Translations under genes and position numbers: made by a program | The notes under the pieces: model-generated | The model's database searches: none | Told to the model about the DNA's origin: nothing | Seen by the model: only the letters and a program-made list of their open reading frames with translations | Shown: positions 56,416 to 64,000 of the stretch, piece after piece | How positions within the stretch are numbered: position 1 is the stretch's first letter | Layout: each line of letters begins with the position of its first letter | Assembly (NCBI GenBank): GCA_963732375.1 | Contig: CAVSZE010000015.1 | Coordinates: forward strand, 1 to 64,000 | Direction: 5' to 3' | Length of the DNA: 64,000 nucleotides | Source: RPQJ01 sp963732375 | GTDB taxonomy: Bacteria; Pseudomonadota; Gammaproteobacteria; Steroidobacterales; Steroidobacteraceae

Positions 56416-57740
56416 CGGGCGTCTGGCTGGCGCTTGGACTGCATCAGCGCGTAGACAGGCACGCCCACCGCGGCGAGCGCCAGGCCCCACAGGAACGGTT
56501 CGCATCCCATGCCGAACAGCGCGAAAACGACGTAGGCGCTGCCGAGGATGCCAAGCACCATCAGGTCGCGCGACGGCCGGGCCTGCCCCCTCTTCCACAG
56601 CACGACGAGCGCAAGCGCGCAGCACAGGTACAGCGGCAGGTTCGCGGCCGTCACCACCAGTGTCAGGAACGTGAATCCCTCGACCAGCGACTTGCTGTAG
56701 TTCATCAGCACCATCGCGGTCGCGAGGATTCCCGTGACAACCAGGCCTGCCATCGGCGCACCGCGACCATTCTGCGCGTCGAGCCTGCGTGGCAGCAGGC
56801 CGTGGCTGGCCATGGTCCGCGTCAGCTCGCTCGCCAGCAGTGTCCAGCCGTTCAGGGCGCCAAGTCCGCTCACGACGACGAACACGGCGAGCCAGCGGCC
56901 ACTGCCTGCGCCGAGGAAGCGGTTGAGCAGGTCGACGAACGGCGCCTCCGACGACGCGAGTTCCTGCTGCGGGATCAGCATGATCGCAACCGCCGATACC
57001 GCCACGTAGATCACCGCCGTGAGCAGCGTGCCGGCCATCGTCGCGCGGGGAATCGTTCGCCCGGCATCTCGAACGCGTCCGGCGGGGACGGTCGCAGATT
57101 CCACCCCGAGCATGGCGTAGAGCGCGATCGTAGAGGCAGCCAGCATCCCGCCAAAACTCAAGGGCGTCGTCGGTGGGTTCTGCGCGTAGGCGGACGGCTC
57201 GCTTAACAGCAGCCAGGCGCCCAGCAGGATTATCACCGCCATCGGCACCAGCTTCAGTACCGTCGTCACGACCTGCACTTGGCCGCCGGTCCTGATGCCA
57301 AGCAGGTTCAGCGCGACGAACAACCAGAGCAGCGCAAGCGCGAGCGCAAGCGGCGGAATGCCGGCGAGCTGCGGCACCGCAGTGGCAAGATAGCCCACGA
57401 TTCCGACCGCCAGCGCAGCGTTCGTGATCCAGCACGAAATCCAGTAGCACCACAACGCCAGGAATGCCGGCCACTGGCCCAGCGTCGAACGCATGTAGGC
57501 ATACGGGCCGTCGGCCTCTGGAAACACCCGGGCCAGGCGCGCGAACACCCGCGCCAGCACCGTCATGCCGGTAACAGTGATGCCCCAGCCTATCAGCGCG
57601 TTGAATCCATAGGGCGCCAGCGATGCGGGTAACAGGAAGATTCCCATGCCGATCGTGTTTCCGACGACCAGCGCCGTGCACATCCAGAATCCGAGTTCCC
57701 GGCCCGGTCCACCGCTCAACGTGGTGTTCTGCGCATTCAT
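56412..57740 (-). CDS. APC-family amino acid/amine permease
   Basis: This 442-residue inner-membrane transporter has about 12 helices. The substrate-binding first helix reads ALVVGNTIGMGIFLLPASLA, with the unwound glycine stretch of APC carriers, and helix 6 includes FGGMLAASTIALYAMLGVES. It resembles basic amino-acid or agmatine exchangers, but specificity cannot be read. It is translated with the upstream Rieske gene (stop and start overlap as ATGA), so it probably imports that enzyme's substrate. Confidence 0.87.
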   Translation of the reverse strand: MNAQNTTLSGGPGRELGFWMCTALVVGNTIGMGIFLLPASLAPYGFNALIGWGITVTGMTVLARVFARLARVFPEADGPYAYMRSTLGQWPAFLALWCYWISCWITNAALAVGIVGYLATAVPQLAGIPPLALALALLWLFVALNLLGIRTGGQVQVVTTVLKLVPMAVIILLGAWLLLSEPSAYAQNPPTTPLSFGGMLAASTIALYAMLGVESATVPAGRVRDAGRTIPRATMAGTLLTAVIYVAVSAVAIMLIPQQELASSEAPFVDLLNRFLGAGSGRWLAVFVVVSGLGALNGWTLLASELTRTMASHGLLPRRLDAQNGRGAPMAGLVVTGILATAMVLMNYSKSLVEGFTFLTLVVTAANLPLYLCCALALVVLWKRGQARPSRDLMVLGILGSAYVVFALFGMGCEPFLWGLALAAVGVPVYALMQSKRQPDAR

Positions 57741-58855
57741 CCGGCAACTCCGTGCGGGCCGCCGGCAGTTGCATTGTCAATCTGCGCACTTTCGTCCAGC
57801 GCGTAGGCTTCGCGCAGTCTCTGGTGGAAATGCCAGACGCCGCCCTCGCGCCTGGGGCTCAATCGGCCCGCTTCGTAGAATCCAGACTCGAGTCCACGCT
57901 GCACCGCCTCGCAGATCGCAACATCCTCGTGCTGGACCGCGTCGCTGAACGCACGATCCTCGTCGATCCGGGCCATGGCGCCGGGATCCTGCAGGTGGTA
58001 GTAGTCGAACTCCACCCGGCAACGACCGGGTCCCAGCGGCAGCACGCGATTGGTCTGCATGCGCCCCGGCATCACGTTCAACATCACGTTGGGATAGATG
58101 AAGAAATAGAGCGCCTCGCCGTCACCATATATGGCGTCGGCGTTACGCAGCGGCGAATGCTGCAGCGAATACCATCCGAAGGTTTCCGTCTCGTAGGCGC
58201 GGTAGTCCAGCAGCCGCGACAGTCCCGGATGCACGAGTGGCAGGTGGTAGCCCTCGAGGAAATTATCCACGTACGCCTTCCAGTTGCAGGACACGTCGAA
58301 TATGTCGCGCCGCGTGAATCTCATCGCCGCGAGGTCCACGGGCTCGATGCGCTCTGCAATGCCGGAGTACACGGAGTCGAAATCCGGCACCTCGTCGCGC
58401 AGTGCGACGAACACCAGGCCCTGCCACTCCCGGACGCGCAGCGGCGGCAGCCGTATGTCGCCCATGGCGAAGTCCTCCGCATGCTGCATCTCGGGCGCGC
58501 CGATCAGCCTGCCCTCGTGGTCGTAGAGCCAGCCGTGGTACTTGCAACGCAGGTTGTGCATGCCCTTGCCGCTGCAGTGCGCGAGCGGGCCGGCCCGGTG
58601 CCGGCAGACGTTGGGAAATGCCCGCAGCACGCCGTCGCGGCCGCGCAGCACGATCACCGGTGTACCCGCCAGGTTCTCCACCACGTGGTCGCCTGCCTCG
58701 GCCAGTTGCTCGCGGTGCGCGACCAGTTGCCACGACCGCGCAAAGACCGCGCGCCGGTCCGTTTCGTGCGCCGTTTCGCCGACATAGCGCCGGGCTTCGA
58801 GGGCGCGGGCCCTGCGAAGCGCACCGACCGGGGAAGCATTCATGCTGGCATTCAT
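57737..58855 (-). CDS. Rieske-type ring-hydroxylating/demethylating oxygenase alpha subunit
   Basis: The 372-residue protein has a Rieske 2Fe-2S centre (C84, H86 in CRHRAGP; C104, H107 in CKYHGW) and a mononuclear iron site in the catalytic domain (D197, H204 and H209 in DNFLEGYHLPLVHP, plus an aspartate in the C-terminal VQHEDVAICEAVQRGL). The helical C-terminus and size resemble glycine-betaine, carnitine and stachydrine demethylases. No reductase gene is adjacent, so electrons must come from elsewhere. AAGGA lies 9 nt before the ATG at 58855. Confidence 0.87.
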   Translation of the reverse strand: MNASMNASPVGALRRARALEARRYVGETAHETDRRAVFARSWQLVAHREQLAEAGDHVVENLAGTPVIVLRGRDGVLRAFPNVCRHRAGPLAHCSGKGMHNLRCKYHGWLYDHEGRLIGAPEMQHAEDFAMGDIRLPPLRVREWQGLVFVALRDEVPDFDSVYSGIAERIEPVDLAAMRFTRRDIFDVSCNWKAYVDNFLEGYHLPLVHPGLSRLLDYRAYETETFGWYSLQHSPLRNADAIYGDGEALYFFIYPNVMLNVMPGRMQTNRVLPLGPGRCRVEFDYYHLQDPGAMARIDEDRAFSDAVQHEDVAICEAVQRGLESGFYEAGRLSPRREGGVWHFHQRLREAYALDESAQIDNATAGGPHGVAG

Positions 58856-58923
58856 TGCGGCGGCATCCTTCGCTAAGCTCGCGGTCGGGCATTGTCCGCG
58901 ATAACCCACTGCAGGAGCCACCA

Positions 58924-60078
58924 ATGATTCGAACCACAGCTGCCCTGGTCCTGCTCGCTGCCTGCGGCACGGCAATCGCGGACGGTCCGCGGGCCCGCGA
59001 TCTGGGCGTGCCATTCGACGGCGCGCCGGGACCGCTGGACGCAATCACCGACGTCGCCGGCGTGACCGTGGGCCAGGTCACGCTGATCGAGGACCTCCCG
59101 GACGGGCGCAAGGTACGCACCGGCGTGACTGCCGTGCTGCCGCGCGGACGGCAGTCACTGGACACTCCGGTCTACGGCGCGTGGTTCCCGCTGAACGGGA
59201 ACGGCGAAATGACCGGGACCGCGTGGCTCGACGAGTCGGGCCAGCTCGAGGGACCGGTGATGCTGACCAACACCCACAGCGTGGGCGTGGTACGCGATGC
59301 GGTCATCGCATGGCGCATTCGCGCCGGCGGCCCTGATGTGTCCGGATACTGGTGGTCACTGCCCGTGGTCGCGGAAACCTGGGACGGCGACCTGAACGAC
59401 ATCAACGGCTTTCACGTGCGCCCCGAGCACGCCTGGCGGGCGCTGGACGAGGCCTCGGGCGGCCCGGTCGCGGAAGGCAACGTCGGCGGCGGCACCGGTA
59501 TGGTCTGCCACGAATTCAAGTGCGGGATCGGCACCGCGTCGCGGCGCGTCGTGGCTGGTGACCACAAGTACATGCTCGGCGCCCTGGTGCAGGCGAATTA
59601 CGGCACGCGCGACACATTGCGGATCGCCGGTGTGCCGGTCGGACAGGACCTTCCGGTCAGTGACACCGGCGGCGCCAGTGGCCCGCACGGCGATTCGGGA
59701 TCGATCATCGTGGTGCTCGCAACCGACGCTCCGCTGCTTGCGACGCAACTCAAGCGAGTCGCGAAGCGGGCAGCGCTGGCGCTGGGCCGAATGGGCAGCT
59801 TCGCGGGCAACGGCTCGGGCGATATCTTCATTGCATTCTCGACAGCCAATGCCGCTGCGTTCACTGGCCGGCCGCTGGTCGAATCGGAATCACTGGGCAA
59901 CGACTACCTCGATCCGCTGTTCGCCGCGGCAGTGCAGGCGACCGAAGAAGCGATCGTCAATGCGATGGTTGCCGCGCGCGACATGCACGGCCAGGACGGA
60001 AATTTCACGCCAGCCCTGCCGCACGACCGACTGGTCGAACTGCTGAAGCGCTACGGGAGGTACGCCCCGCCGCCCTGA
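58924..60078 (+). CDS. P1-family (DmpA-type) aminopeptidase, exported
   Basis: This 384-residue N-terminal-nucleophile hydrolase has a signal peptide (cleaved near AIA-D, residue 20) and is related to L-aminopeptidase/D-esterase DmpA and beta-peptidyl aminopeptidases. Family motifs are ITDVAGVTVGQVTL, LTNTHSVGVVRDAV and VGGGTGMVCHEFKCGIGTASR (in two parts). Autocleavage is expected between G259 and S260 (GDSGSIIVV), making S260 the nucleophile of the smaller chain. GGAG is 6 nt before the ATG. It is divergent from the Rieske gene. Confidence 0.9.
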   Translation: MIRTTAALVLLAACGTAIADGPRARDLGVPFDGAPGPLDAITDVAGVTVGQVTLIEDLPDGRKVRTGVTAVLPRGRQSLDTPVYGAWFPLNGNGEMTGTAWLDESGQLEGPVMLTNTHSVGVVRDAVIAWRIRAGGPDVSGYWWSLPVVAETWDGDLNDINGFHVRPEHAWRALDEASGGPVAEGNVGGGTGMVCHEFKCGIGTASRRVVAGDHKYMLGALVQANYGTRDTLRIAGVPVGQDLPVSDTGGASGPHGDSGSIIVVLATDAPLLATQLKRVAKRAALALGRMGSFAGNGSGDIFIAFSTANAAAFTGRPLVESESLGNDYLDPLFAAAVQATEEAIVNAMVAARDMHGQDGNFTPALPHDRLVELLKRYGRYAPPP

Positions 60079-60135
60079 TTCGGCGCAGCAGCGGCGTCGG
60101 CGACGATCCGTTCGAGCCAGGTGACGAAGTACGCT

Positions 60136-60158
60136 AAATAGGTGCCTGGCACCTATTT
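60136..60158. repeat. 23-bp palindrome between convergent genes
   Basis: AAATAGGTGCC-T-GGCACCTATTT is a perfect palindrome in the 115-bp gap between the peptidase and aminotransferase stops. It can form a hairpin followed by T residues on both strands, so it may end both transcripts. The sequence also has the look of a dispersed REP-like palindrome; copy number cannot be judged here. Confidence 0.6.
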
Positions 60159-60193
60159 TCCAATCGCCAGCGCTTGTGCCTGCGCCCGCCGCC

Positions 60194-61522
60194 TCAAGCC
60201 TTGCGCCCCTCGAGCGCCTCGCCGAGGCTCACGCGCAGCAGTTGTACTGCTTCGTCGATCTCGGCCGCCGTCACGCACAGCGGCGGCATGAAGCGCAAGG
60301 TGCTCACGCCGCAGGAGAGCAGGATCAATCCATTGTGGTAGCCGCGGGTCACCAGCGCGTCGCACAGCGCCCTGGCCGGCGTACGATCCGGACCGGGCTC
60401 TACCAGTTCCATGCCGATCATCAGCCCCTGGCCACGGACTTCGCCGATGCACGGGTAGTCGCGCGCCAGTTCGCGCAGCCTGCCCATGAAGTGCTCGCCC
60501 ATGCGTGCCGCATTCGACATGTATTCGCGCCTGACCAGGTCGATGGTCGCGTTCGCAGCCGCACAGCTGATCGGGTTGCCGCCGTAGGTATTGCCGTGCG
60601 CACCCCTGCCCCATTTTTCCATGATCGATCGCTTCGCGATCACTGCGCCAATCGGCAGCCCTGACCCGAGTCCCTTGGCGCTGGTCACGATGTCCGGATG
60701 CACGCCCCAGTGTTCGATCGCGAACATGCGACCGGTTCGGCCTATGCCGGACTGCACCTCGTCGCAGATGAGGAGAATGCCGTGCTCGTCGCAGAGCTCG
60801 CGCAGGCCCGACAGGAAGCCGGCCGGCGGGACCAGGTAACCGCCCTCGCCCTGCAGCGGCTCGACCAGGATGGCCGCGACCTCTGACGGCGGCACGTTGC
60901 GCTCGAACAGCATCCGGATGTAATCGAGCACCGCCTTGCCCTGGTCCGCACCCGCGAGCAGCGGCCGATACGTGTTCGGGTATGGCACGTGCGTGACGCC
61001 GGGCATCGTCGGCGCGAAGCCCTTCTGCTGCGTGTACTTGCTCGATGTGAACGACAGCGACCCCATGGTCCGGCCGTGAAATCCCCCGAGAAATCCGATG
61101 AATCTCGGGCGGCCCGTCACGTAACGCGCGAGCTTGATCGCTCCCTCGACCGACTCGGTGCCCGACTGGCAGAGGAAACTCATCACCGGCTCACCCATCG
61201 GGGCGATTTCCGCGATGCGCTCGTTCAATGCCGTAAAGCCCTCGTGCCAGTAGTCGCTCGAAATGTGCAGGAACTTGTCTGCCGCGCTCTTTACCGCGTC
61301 CACGACCTCCGGGTGTGCGTGCCCCGTGGCGCACACGGCAATGCCCGCGGCGAAATCCAGGAATCGATTGTCGTCCACGTCCCACACCTCGGTACCGCGC
61401 CCGTGGGACATCACGAACGGGTAGTCGCGCGGGTAGGCAGGCGAGGCAACCAGTCGATCGCGTTCGAGCAGTGCGCGAGCCCTGGGACCCGGAAGCTCGG
61501 TCTTGATGTGCTGGTCGCGCAT
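60194..61522 (-). CDS. Class III (omega-amino acid) aminotransferase
   Basis: This 442-residue PLP enzyme resembles 4-aminobutyrate and beta-alanine aminotransferases. The PLP lysine is K283 (SAKGLGSGLPIGAV), with the pyridine-nitrogen aspartate D254 in ICDEVQSGIGRTGRMF and the SGTESVEGAIKLAR phosphate loop. AAGGAG lies 6 nt before the ATG at 61522. It is the last gene of an operon with a CoA transferase and an aldehyde dehydrogenase, so it probably removes the amino group of a catabolic intermediate. Substrate is not determined. Confidence 0.9.
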   Translation of the reverse strand: MRDQHIKTELPGPRARALLERDRLVASPAYPRDYPFVMSHGRGTEVWDVDDNRFLDFAAGIAVCATGHAHPEVVDAVKSAADKFLHISSDYWHEGFTALNERIAEIAPMGEPVMSFLCQSGTESVEGAIKLARYVTGRPRFIGFLGGFHGRTMGSLSFTSSKYTQQKGFAPTMPGVTHVPYPNTYRPLLAGADQGKAVLDYIRMLFERNVPPSEVAAILVEPLQGEGGYLVPPAGFLSGLRELCDEHGILLICDEVQSGIGRTGRMFAIEHWGVHPDIVTSAKGLGSGLPIGAVIAKRSIMEKWGRGAHGNTYGGNPISCAAANATIDLVRREYMSNAARMGEHFMGRLRELARDYPCIGEVRGQGLMIGMELVEPGPDRTPARALCDALVTRGYHNGLILLSCGVSTLRFMPPLCVTAAEIDEAVQLLRVSLGEALEGRKA

Positions 61523-61551
61523 GATGTTCTCCTTCGATTGAATTGTGTTGC

Positions 61552-62337
61552 TCACGCTGGCAGCCGCACGGGACGGGCGTGCGCCTCGCGCGTGCGGGCA
61601 TGAAGGCCGCGCAGGGTTTCGAGTTCGGCGGCGCCTGGCGGTTCCAGTTGACCGACAACGGCAGAGACCCGCAGCGGCCATCCTACCGCAGCCCGCGCCT
61701 CCTCGATTGTCGCGCCCGGGAACAGCGCGTCGAGCACCAGCTCACGCGTCTGCAGTTCCGGCACAAGCACTCCAAAGTCGGTGATCACCGAGAGTGGCCC
61801 GGCGCCCCTGGCACCGGAGAGCTCTCGCGAATCTCCGCCTTCGAGGAACCCGGCACTGGTCCTGAAGTCGAGCCGCTCGACGAAGCTGCGTTTCGTTGCC
61901 TTCAGCATCACGAACGTACGGCGCGCGTGCGCGGCGATTTCGGGCGCGCCGCCTGCACCGGGCAAGCGCGTGGCGGGCGCACCATAGCTCCCGATCACCG
62001 TGCTGTTCAGGTTGCCGTAGCGGTCTATCTGCGCCGCCCCCAGGAACCCGACGTCGACCCTGCCGGCCTGCAGGTAGTAACTGAAGATCTCCGGCAGCGG
62101 CACCACGCAGCTCGCCGTATCGGCAAGCTCCCCGTCGCCGATCGACAGCGGCAGGACCTCGGGTCGCGTGCCGATGGTGCCCGACTCGTAGATGAGCACG
62201 ATGCCCGGTGCATGCGTAAGCCTGGCAAGGTTGCAGGCCGCGCTCGGCAGGCCGATGCCCACGAAGCACACGCAACGGTCCCAGAGCAGCCGCGCCGCGG
62301 CCACGGTCATCATCTCGTCACGCGACCAGCCGCTCAT
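61552..62337 (-). CDS. CoA-transferase subunit B (GctB-like)
   Basis: This 261-residue protein belongs to the glutaconate/3-oxoacid CoA-transferase family, beta subunit. The catalytic glutamate is probably E51 in LIYESGTIGTRPE, which would form the CoA thioester. The FLGAAQIDRYGNLNSTVIG segment is typical of the family. The ATG overlaps the subunit A stop as ATGA. Together they activate a carboxylic acid as its CoA ester; which acid is unknown. Confidence 0.85.
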   Translation of the reverse strand: MSGWSRDEMMTVAAARLLWDRCVCFVGIGLPSAACNLARLTHAPGIVLIYESGTIGTRPEVLPLSIGDGELADTASCVVPLPEIFSYYLQAGRVDVGFLGAAQIDRYGNLNSTVIGSYGAPATRLPGAGGAPEIAAHARRTFVMLKATKRSFVERLDFRTSAGFLEGGDSRELSGARGAGPLSVITDFGVLVPELQTRELVLDALFPGATIEEARAAVGWPLRVSAVVGQLEPPGAAELETLRGLHARTREAHARPVRLPA

Positions 62338-63182
62338 GCCGCGCCTCCAAGGCTCGCCAGGAACCCGGCGTGGTCGCGGCTCTCGAGCACGTGCTGCCGC
62401 ATCCACGCCTGGAATTCGTCGCGCTCGCGGGCGATGCTATCCCAGCGCTGGTAGAACGAGTTGTCCCGTCCGTAATACCCCTGCGCATAAGCGGGGTAGG
62501 CGCCGCCCGGGCAGCTCGCCACCGCGCTCACGACCCAGTGTGGCAGCACGATCGAGTTCATCGCCGGCGGGAACGACTCGACGATTTCCTCCACCGTCAC
62601 GACCAGCGACTTGGCTGCGAGCGCCGCTTCGCGCTGGGCACCGACGATACCGTGCAGGGCCACGTTGCCCTCGCGGTCGGCGCGCTGCGCATGCAGGATC
62701 GTGGTGTCCGGGTTGATGGCCGGCACTGCCGCGAGCCGTTCGCCGGTGAACGGGCATTCGACACTGCGTATCCTCGGGTTCGCGTCCACCAGGTCGGTGC
62801 CGATGTAACCGCGCAGCATGCCGAACGGCAATCGTGCGGCGCCGGCGCAATACGCCGCCGCCATGCCGGCGTGCGTGTGCTCATCGAGTTCCAGTGGCGT
62901 CGGCCAGCCCTTCTCGACCGCGTCGCGCAGGCGATGCAGCGAGCCCACGCCCGGGTTGCCGCCCCACGAGAACGTCAGCCGGCTCGCGCAACCCATGCCG
63001 ATCATCTGGTCGTAGACGATGTCGGGCGTCATCCGCACCAGGTGCAGCCGACGCCTTGACTGACGGATGATCTCGTGTCCCGCCGCGAACGGAATCAGGT
63101 GAGTGAAGCCCTCGAGCGCGATGCACGAGCCGTCCGGCACGTACTGCTCAATCGCCGCGGCCAGCGAGAGGAACTGGGTCAT
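62334..63182 (-). CDS. CoA-transferase subunit A (GctA-like)
   Basis: This 282-residue alpha subunit shows the family's N-terminal DGSCIALEGFTHLIPFAAGHE with the glycine-rich CoA-binding region, and HAQRADREGNVALHGI in the middle. It is longer than the alpha subunit of acetoacetate transferases and closer to GctA. The start ATG at 63182 overlaps the aldehyde dehydrogenase stop as ATGA. Confidence 0.85.
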   Translation of the reverse strand: MTQFLSLAAAIEQYVPDGSCIALEGFTHLIPFAAGHEIIRQSRRRLHLVRMTPDIVYDQMIGMGCASRLTFSWGGNPGVGSLHRLRDAVEKGWPTPLELDEHTHAGMAAAYCAGAARLPFGMLRGYIGTDLVDANPRIRSVECPFTGERLAAVPAINPDTTILHAQRADREGNVALHGIVGAQREAALAAKSLVVTVEEIVESFPPAMNSIVLPHWVVSAVASCPGGAYPAYAQGYYGRDNSFYQRWDSIARERDEFQAWMRQHVLESRDHAGFLASLGGAA

Positions 63183-64000
63183 CCGTGCTCCACGACCGTG
63201 CGCGACTGCTCCCGCTGGTATTGCGCCAGGTAATAGAACGACGCAATCGCCTTGCCGGTGGAGCCCGACCCCTTCCAGCCGCCAAACGGCTGGTAGCCGG
63301 GCCACGCGCCGGTCGTCGCGCCCTGCGGACGATTGGCGTAGGTGACGCCCGACTCGATGTGTTCCTGGAACCACGGGACCTCGTCCGCCGCGCCGTAGAA
63401 GCCGGCGGTAAGCCCGAGATCGGAATCATTGGCCAGCGCCATGGCCTCATCGCGGCCTCGGAAGCGGTGCACCATCAGGATCGGCAGGAACATCTCGTGT
63501 CTCCACAGCCGATGGCTGAGCCCAGCCTCCGCGAACACTGGCTCGACGTAATAGCCGCGCCCGAGACCTCCTTCCCGCAGCTGACGGCCGCCCGCAAGGA
63601 AGCGCGCACCGCCGGTGCGCAGCTCGTCGACATAGCGAGCGTAGTTCGCGTACGCGGACGCATTGACGACAGGGCCGAGCCAGTTCTCACGCAGCAGCGG
63701 GTCACCGATGCGTATCGCGGCGATCAGGGCCGTAACCCGCTCGAGAAGCTCGCCAGCGACGGATTCCTCGACGTAGAGCCGTGACGCGGCCGAGCACTTC
63801 TGTCCGCCCATGCCGAAGGCCGAGCGGACGATGCCCTGCGCAGCGTGATCGAGGTTCGCCCGACCGGTGACGATGCAGGGATTCTTGCCGCCCATCTCGG
63901 CGATGCAGGGCCTGGGGTACGTGCCGCCGGCCATGCGGCCGAGAATGTGCATGCCCACGGCCGCGGAGCCGGTGAATGTGACGCCGGCAGTATGAGGATG
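63179..64000 (-). CDS. Aldehyde dehydrogenase, pyrroline-5-carboxylate dehydrogenase-like (5' end outside window)
   Basis: The 273 C-terminal residues of an NAD(P)-dependent aldehyde dehydrogenase are present; the N-terminus lies beyond the right edge. The NAD-site VTFTGSAAVG, catalytic glutamate in AEMGGKNPCIV and the catalytic cysteine in GMGGQKCSAASRLYV are visible. The C-terminal TTGAWPGYQPFGGWKGSG is characteristic of L-glutamate-gamma-semialdehyde (P5C) dehydrogenases. Specificity within the cluster is not proven. It is co-transcribed with the CoA-transferase genes downstream. Confidence 0.9.
   Translation of the reverse strand, partial: HPHTAGVTFTGSAAVGMHILGRMAGGTYPRPCIAEMGGKNPCIVTGRANLDHAAQGIVRSAFGMGGQKCSAASRLYVEESVAGELLERVTALIAAIRIGDPLLRENWLGPVVNASAYANYARYVDELRTGGARFLAGGRQLREGGLGRGYYVEPVFAEAGLSHRLWRHEMFLPILMVHRFRGRDEAMALANDSDLGLTAGFYGAADEVPWFQEHIESGVTYANRPQGATTGAWPGYQPFGGWKGSGSTGKAIASFYYLAQYQREQSRTVVEHG

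Noticed and set aside
54874..57789. A 971-codon open frame on the minus strand across the second FAD gene and the permease
   Set aside because: It is out of frame with the permease and antisense to the FAD gene; low-complexity Arg/Ala/Gly composition shows it is not coding.

Overview
The window looks like the chromosome of a GC-rich, respiring gammaproteobacterium. I cannot name a genus. The evidence is conserved gene neighbourhoods: ftsH-folP-glmM-tpiA-secG-tRNA-Leu-nuoA..N next to an initiator tRNA; grpE-dnaK-dnaJ-dapB-carA-carB-greA with divergent yhbY and rlmE; hrcA/nadK-recN; fur/bamE; rnfH-ratA/smpB-ssrA. BamE, RnfH, RatA, FtsH/GlmM and a Gly-Ala-Leu-Ala-Ala-type tmRNA tag support this placement.

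Layout. 1-15 kb (minus strand): tRNA-fMet with a near-consensus promoter, a small secreted hypothetical protein, then a complete 14-gene NDH-1 (complex I) operon nuoA-N, with nuoC and nuoD separate. The operon has its own promoter and a leader hairpin that covers the nuoA ribosome binding site. 15-38 kb: housekeeping genes for glycolysis, cell wall, folate, proteolysis, rRNA methylation, pyrimidine and lysine synthesis, and the heat-shock chaperones, where a clear sigma-32-type promoter abuts the grpE stop codon. DNA repair, iron regulation, outer-membrane assembly and trans-translation genes follow, ending in tmRNA (tag ANEDNYALAA). 38-64 kb: accessory or catabolic DNA that begins directly after ssrA.

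The accessory part holds two systems of interest. First (38.6-45.8 kb) is a six-gene hydrogenase-4/complex-I-like operon (HyfB, HyfC, HyfE, HyfF, HyfG and HyfI homologues) whose large subunit has lost all four NiFe-ligating cysteines and which has no ferredoxin-type subunit. It resembles the energy-converting-hydrogenase-related (Ehr) group, not a hydrogenase. Its HyfC gene carries a one-base frameshift near the end. Second (45.9-64 kb) is a scavenging and catabolic region: secreted amidohydrolase, TPR-sulfotransferase plus TonB-dependent receptor, a GcvT-like protein with two FAD oxidoreductases, a Rieske oxygenase with an amino-acid permease, a DmpA-type peptidase, and an operon of aldehyde dehydrogenase, two CoA-transferase subunits and a class III aminotransferase that runs off the right edge. 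Together these suggest import and stepwise N-demethylation and oxidation of a methylated amino-acid-like or betaine-like compound, feeding one-carbon units to tetrahydrofolate and carbon to CoA esters. The substrate is not shown by the sequence.

No CRISPR array, insertion sequence, integrase or rRNA operon was seen, and no gene-free stretch exceeds 300 bases.
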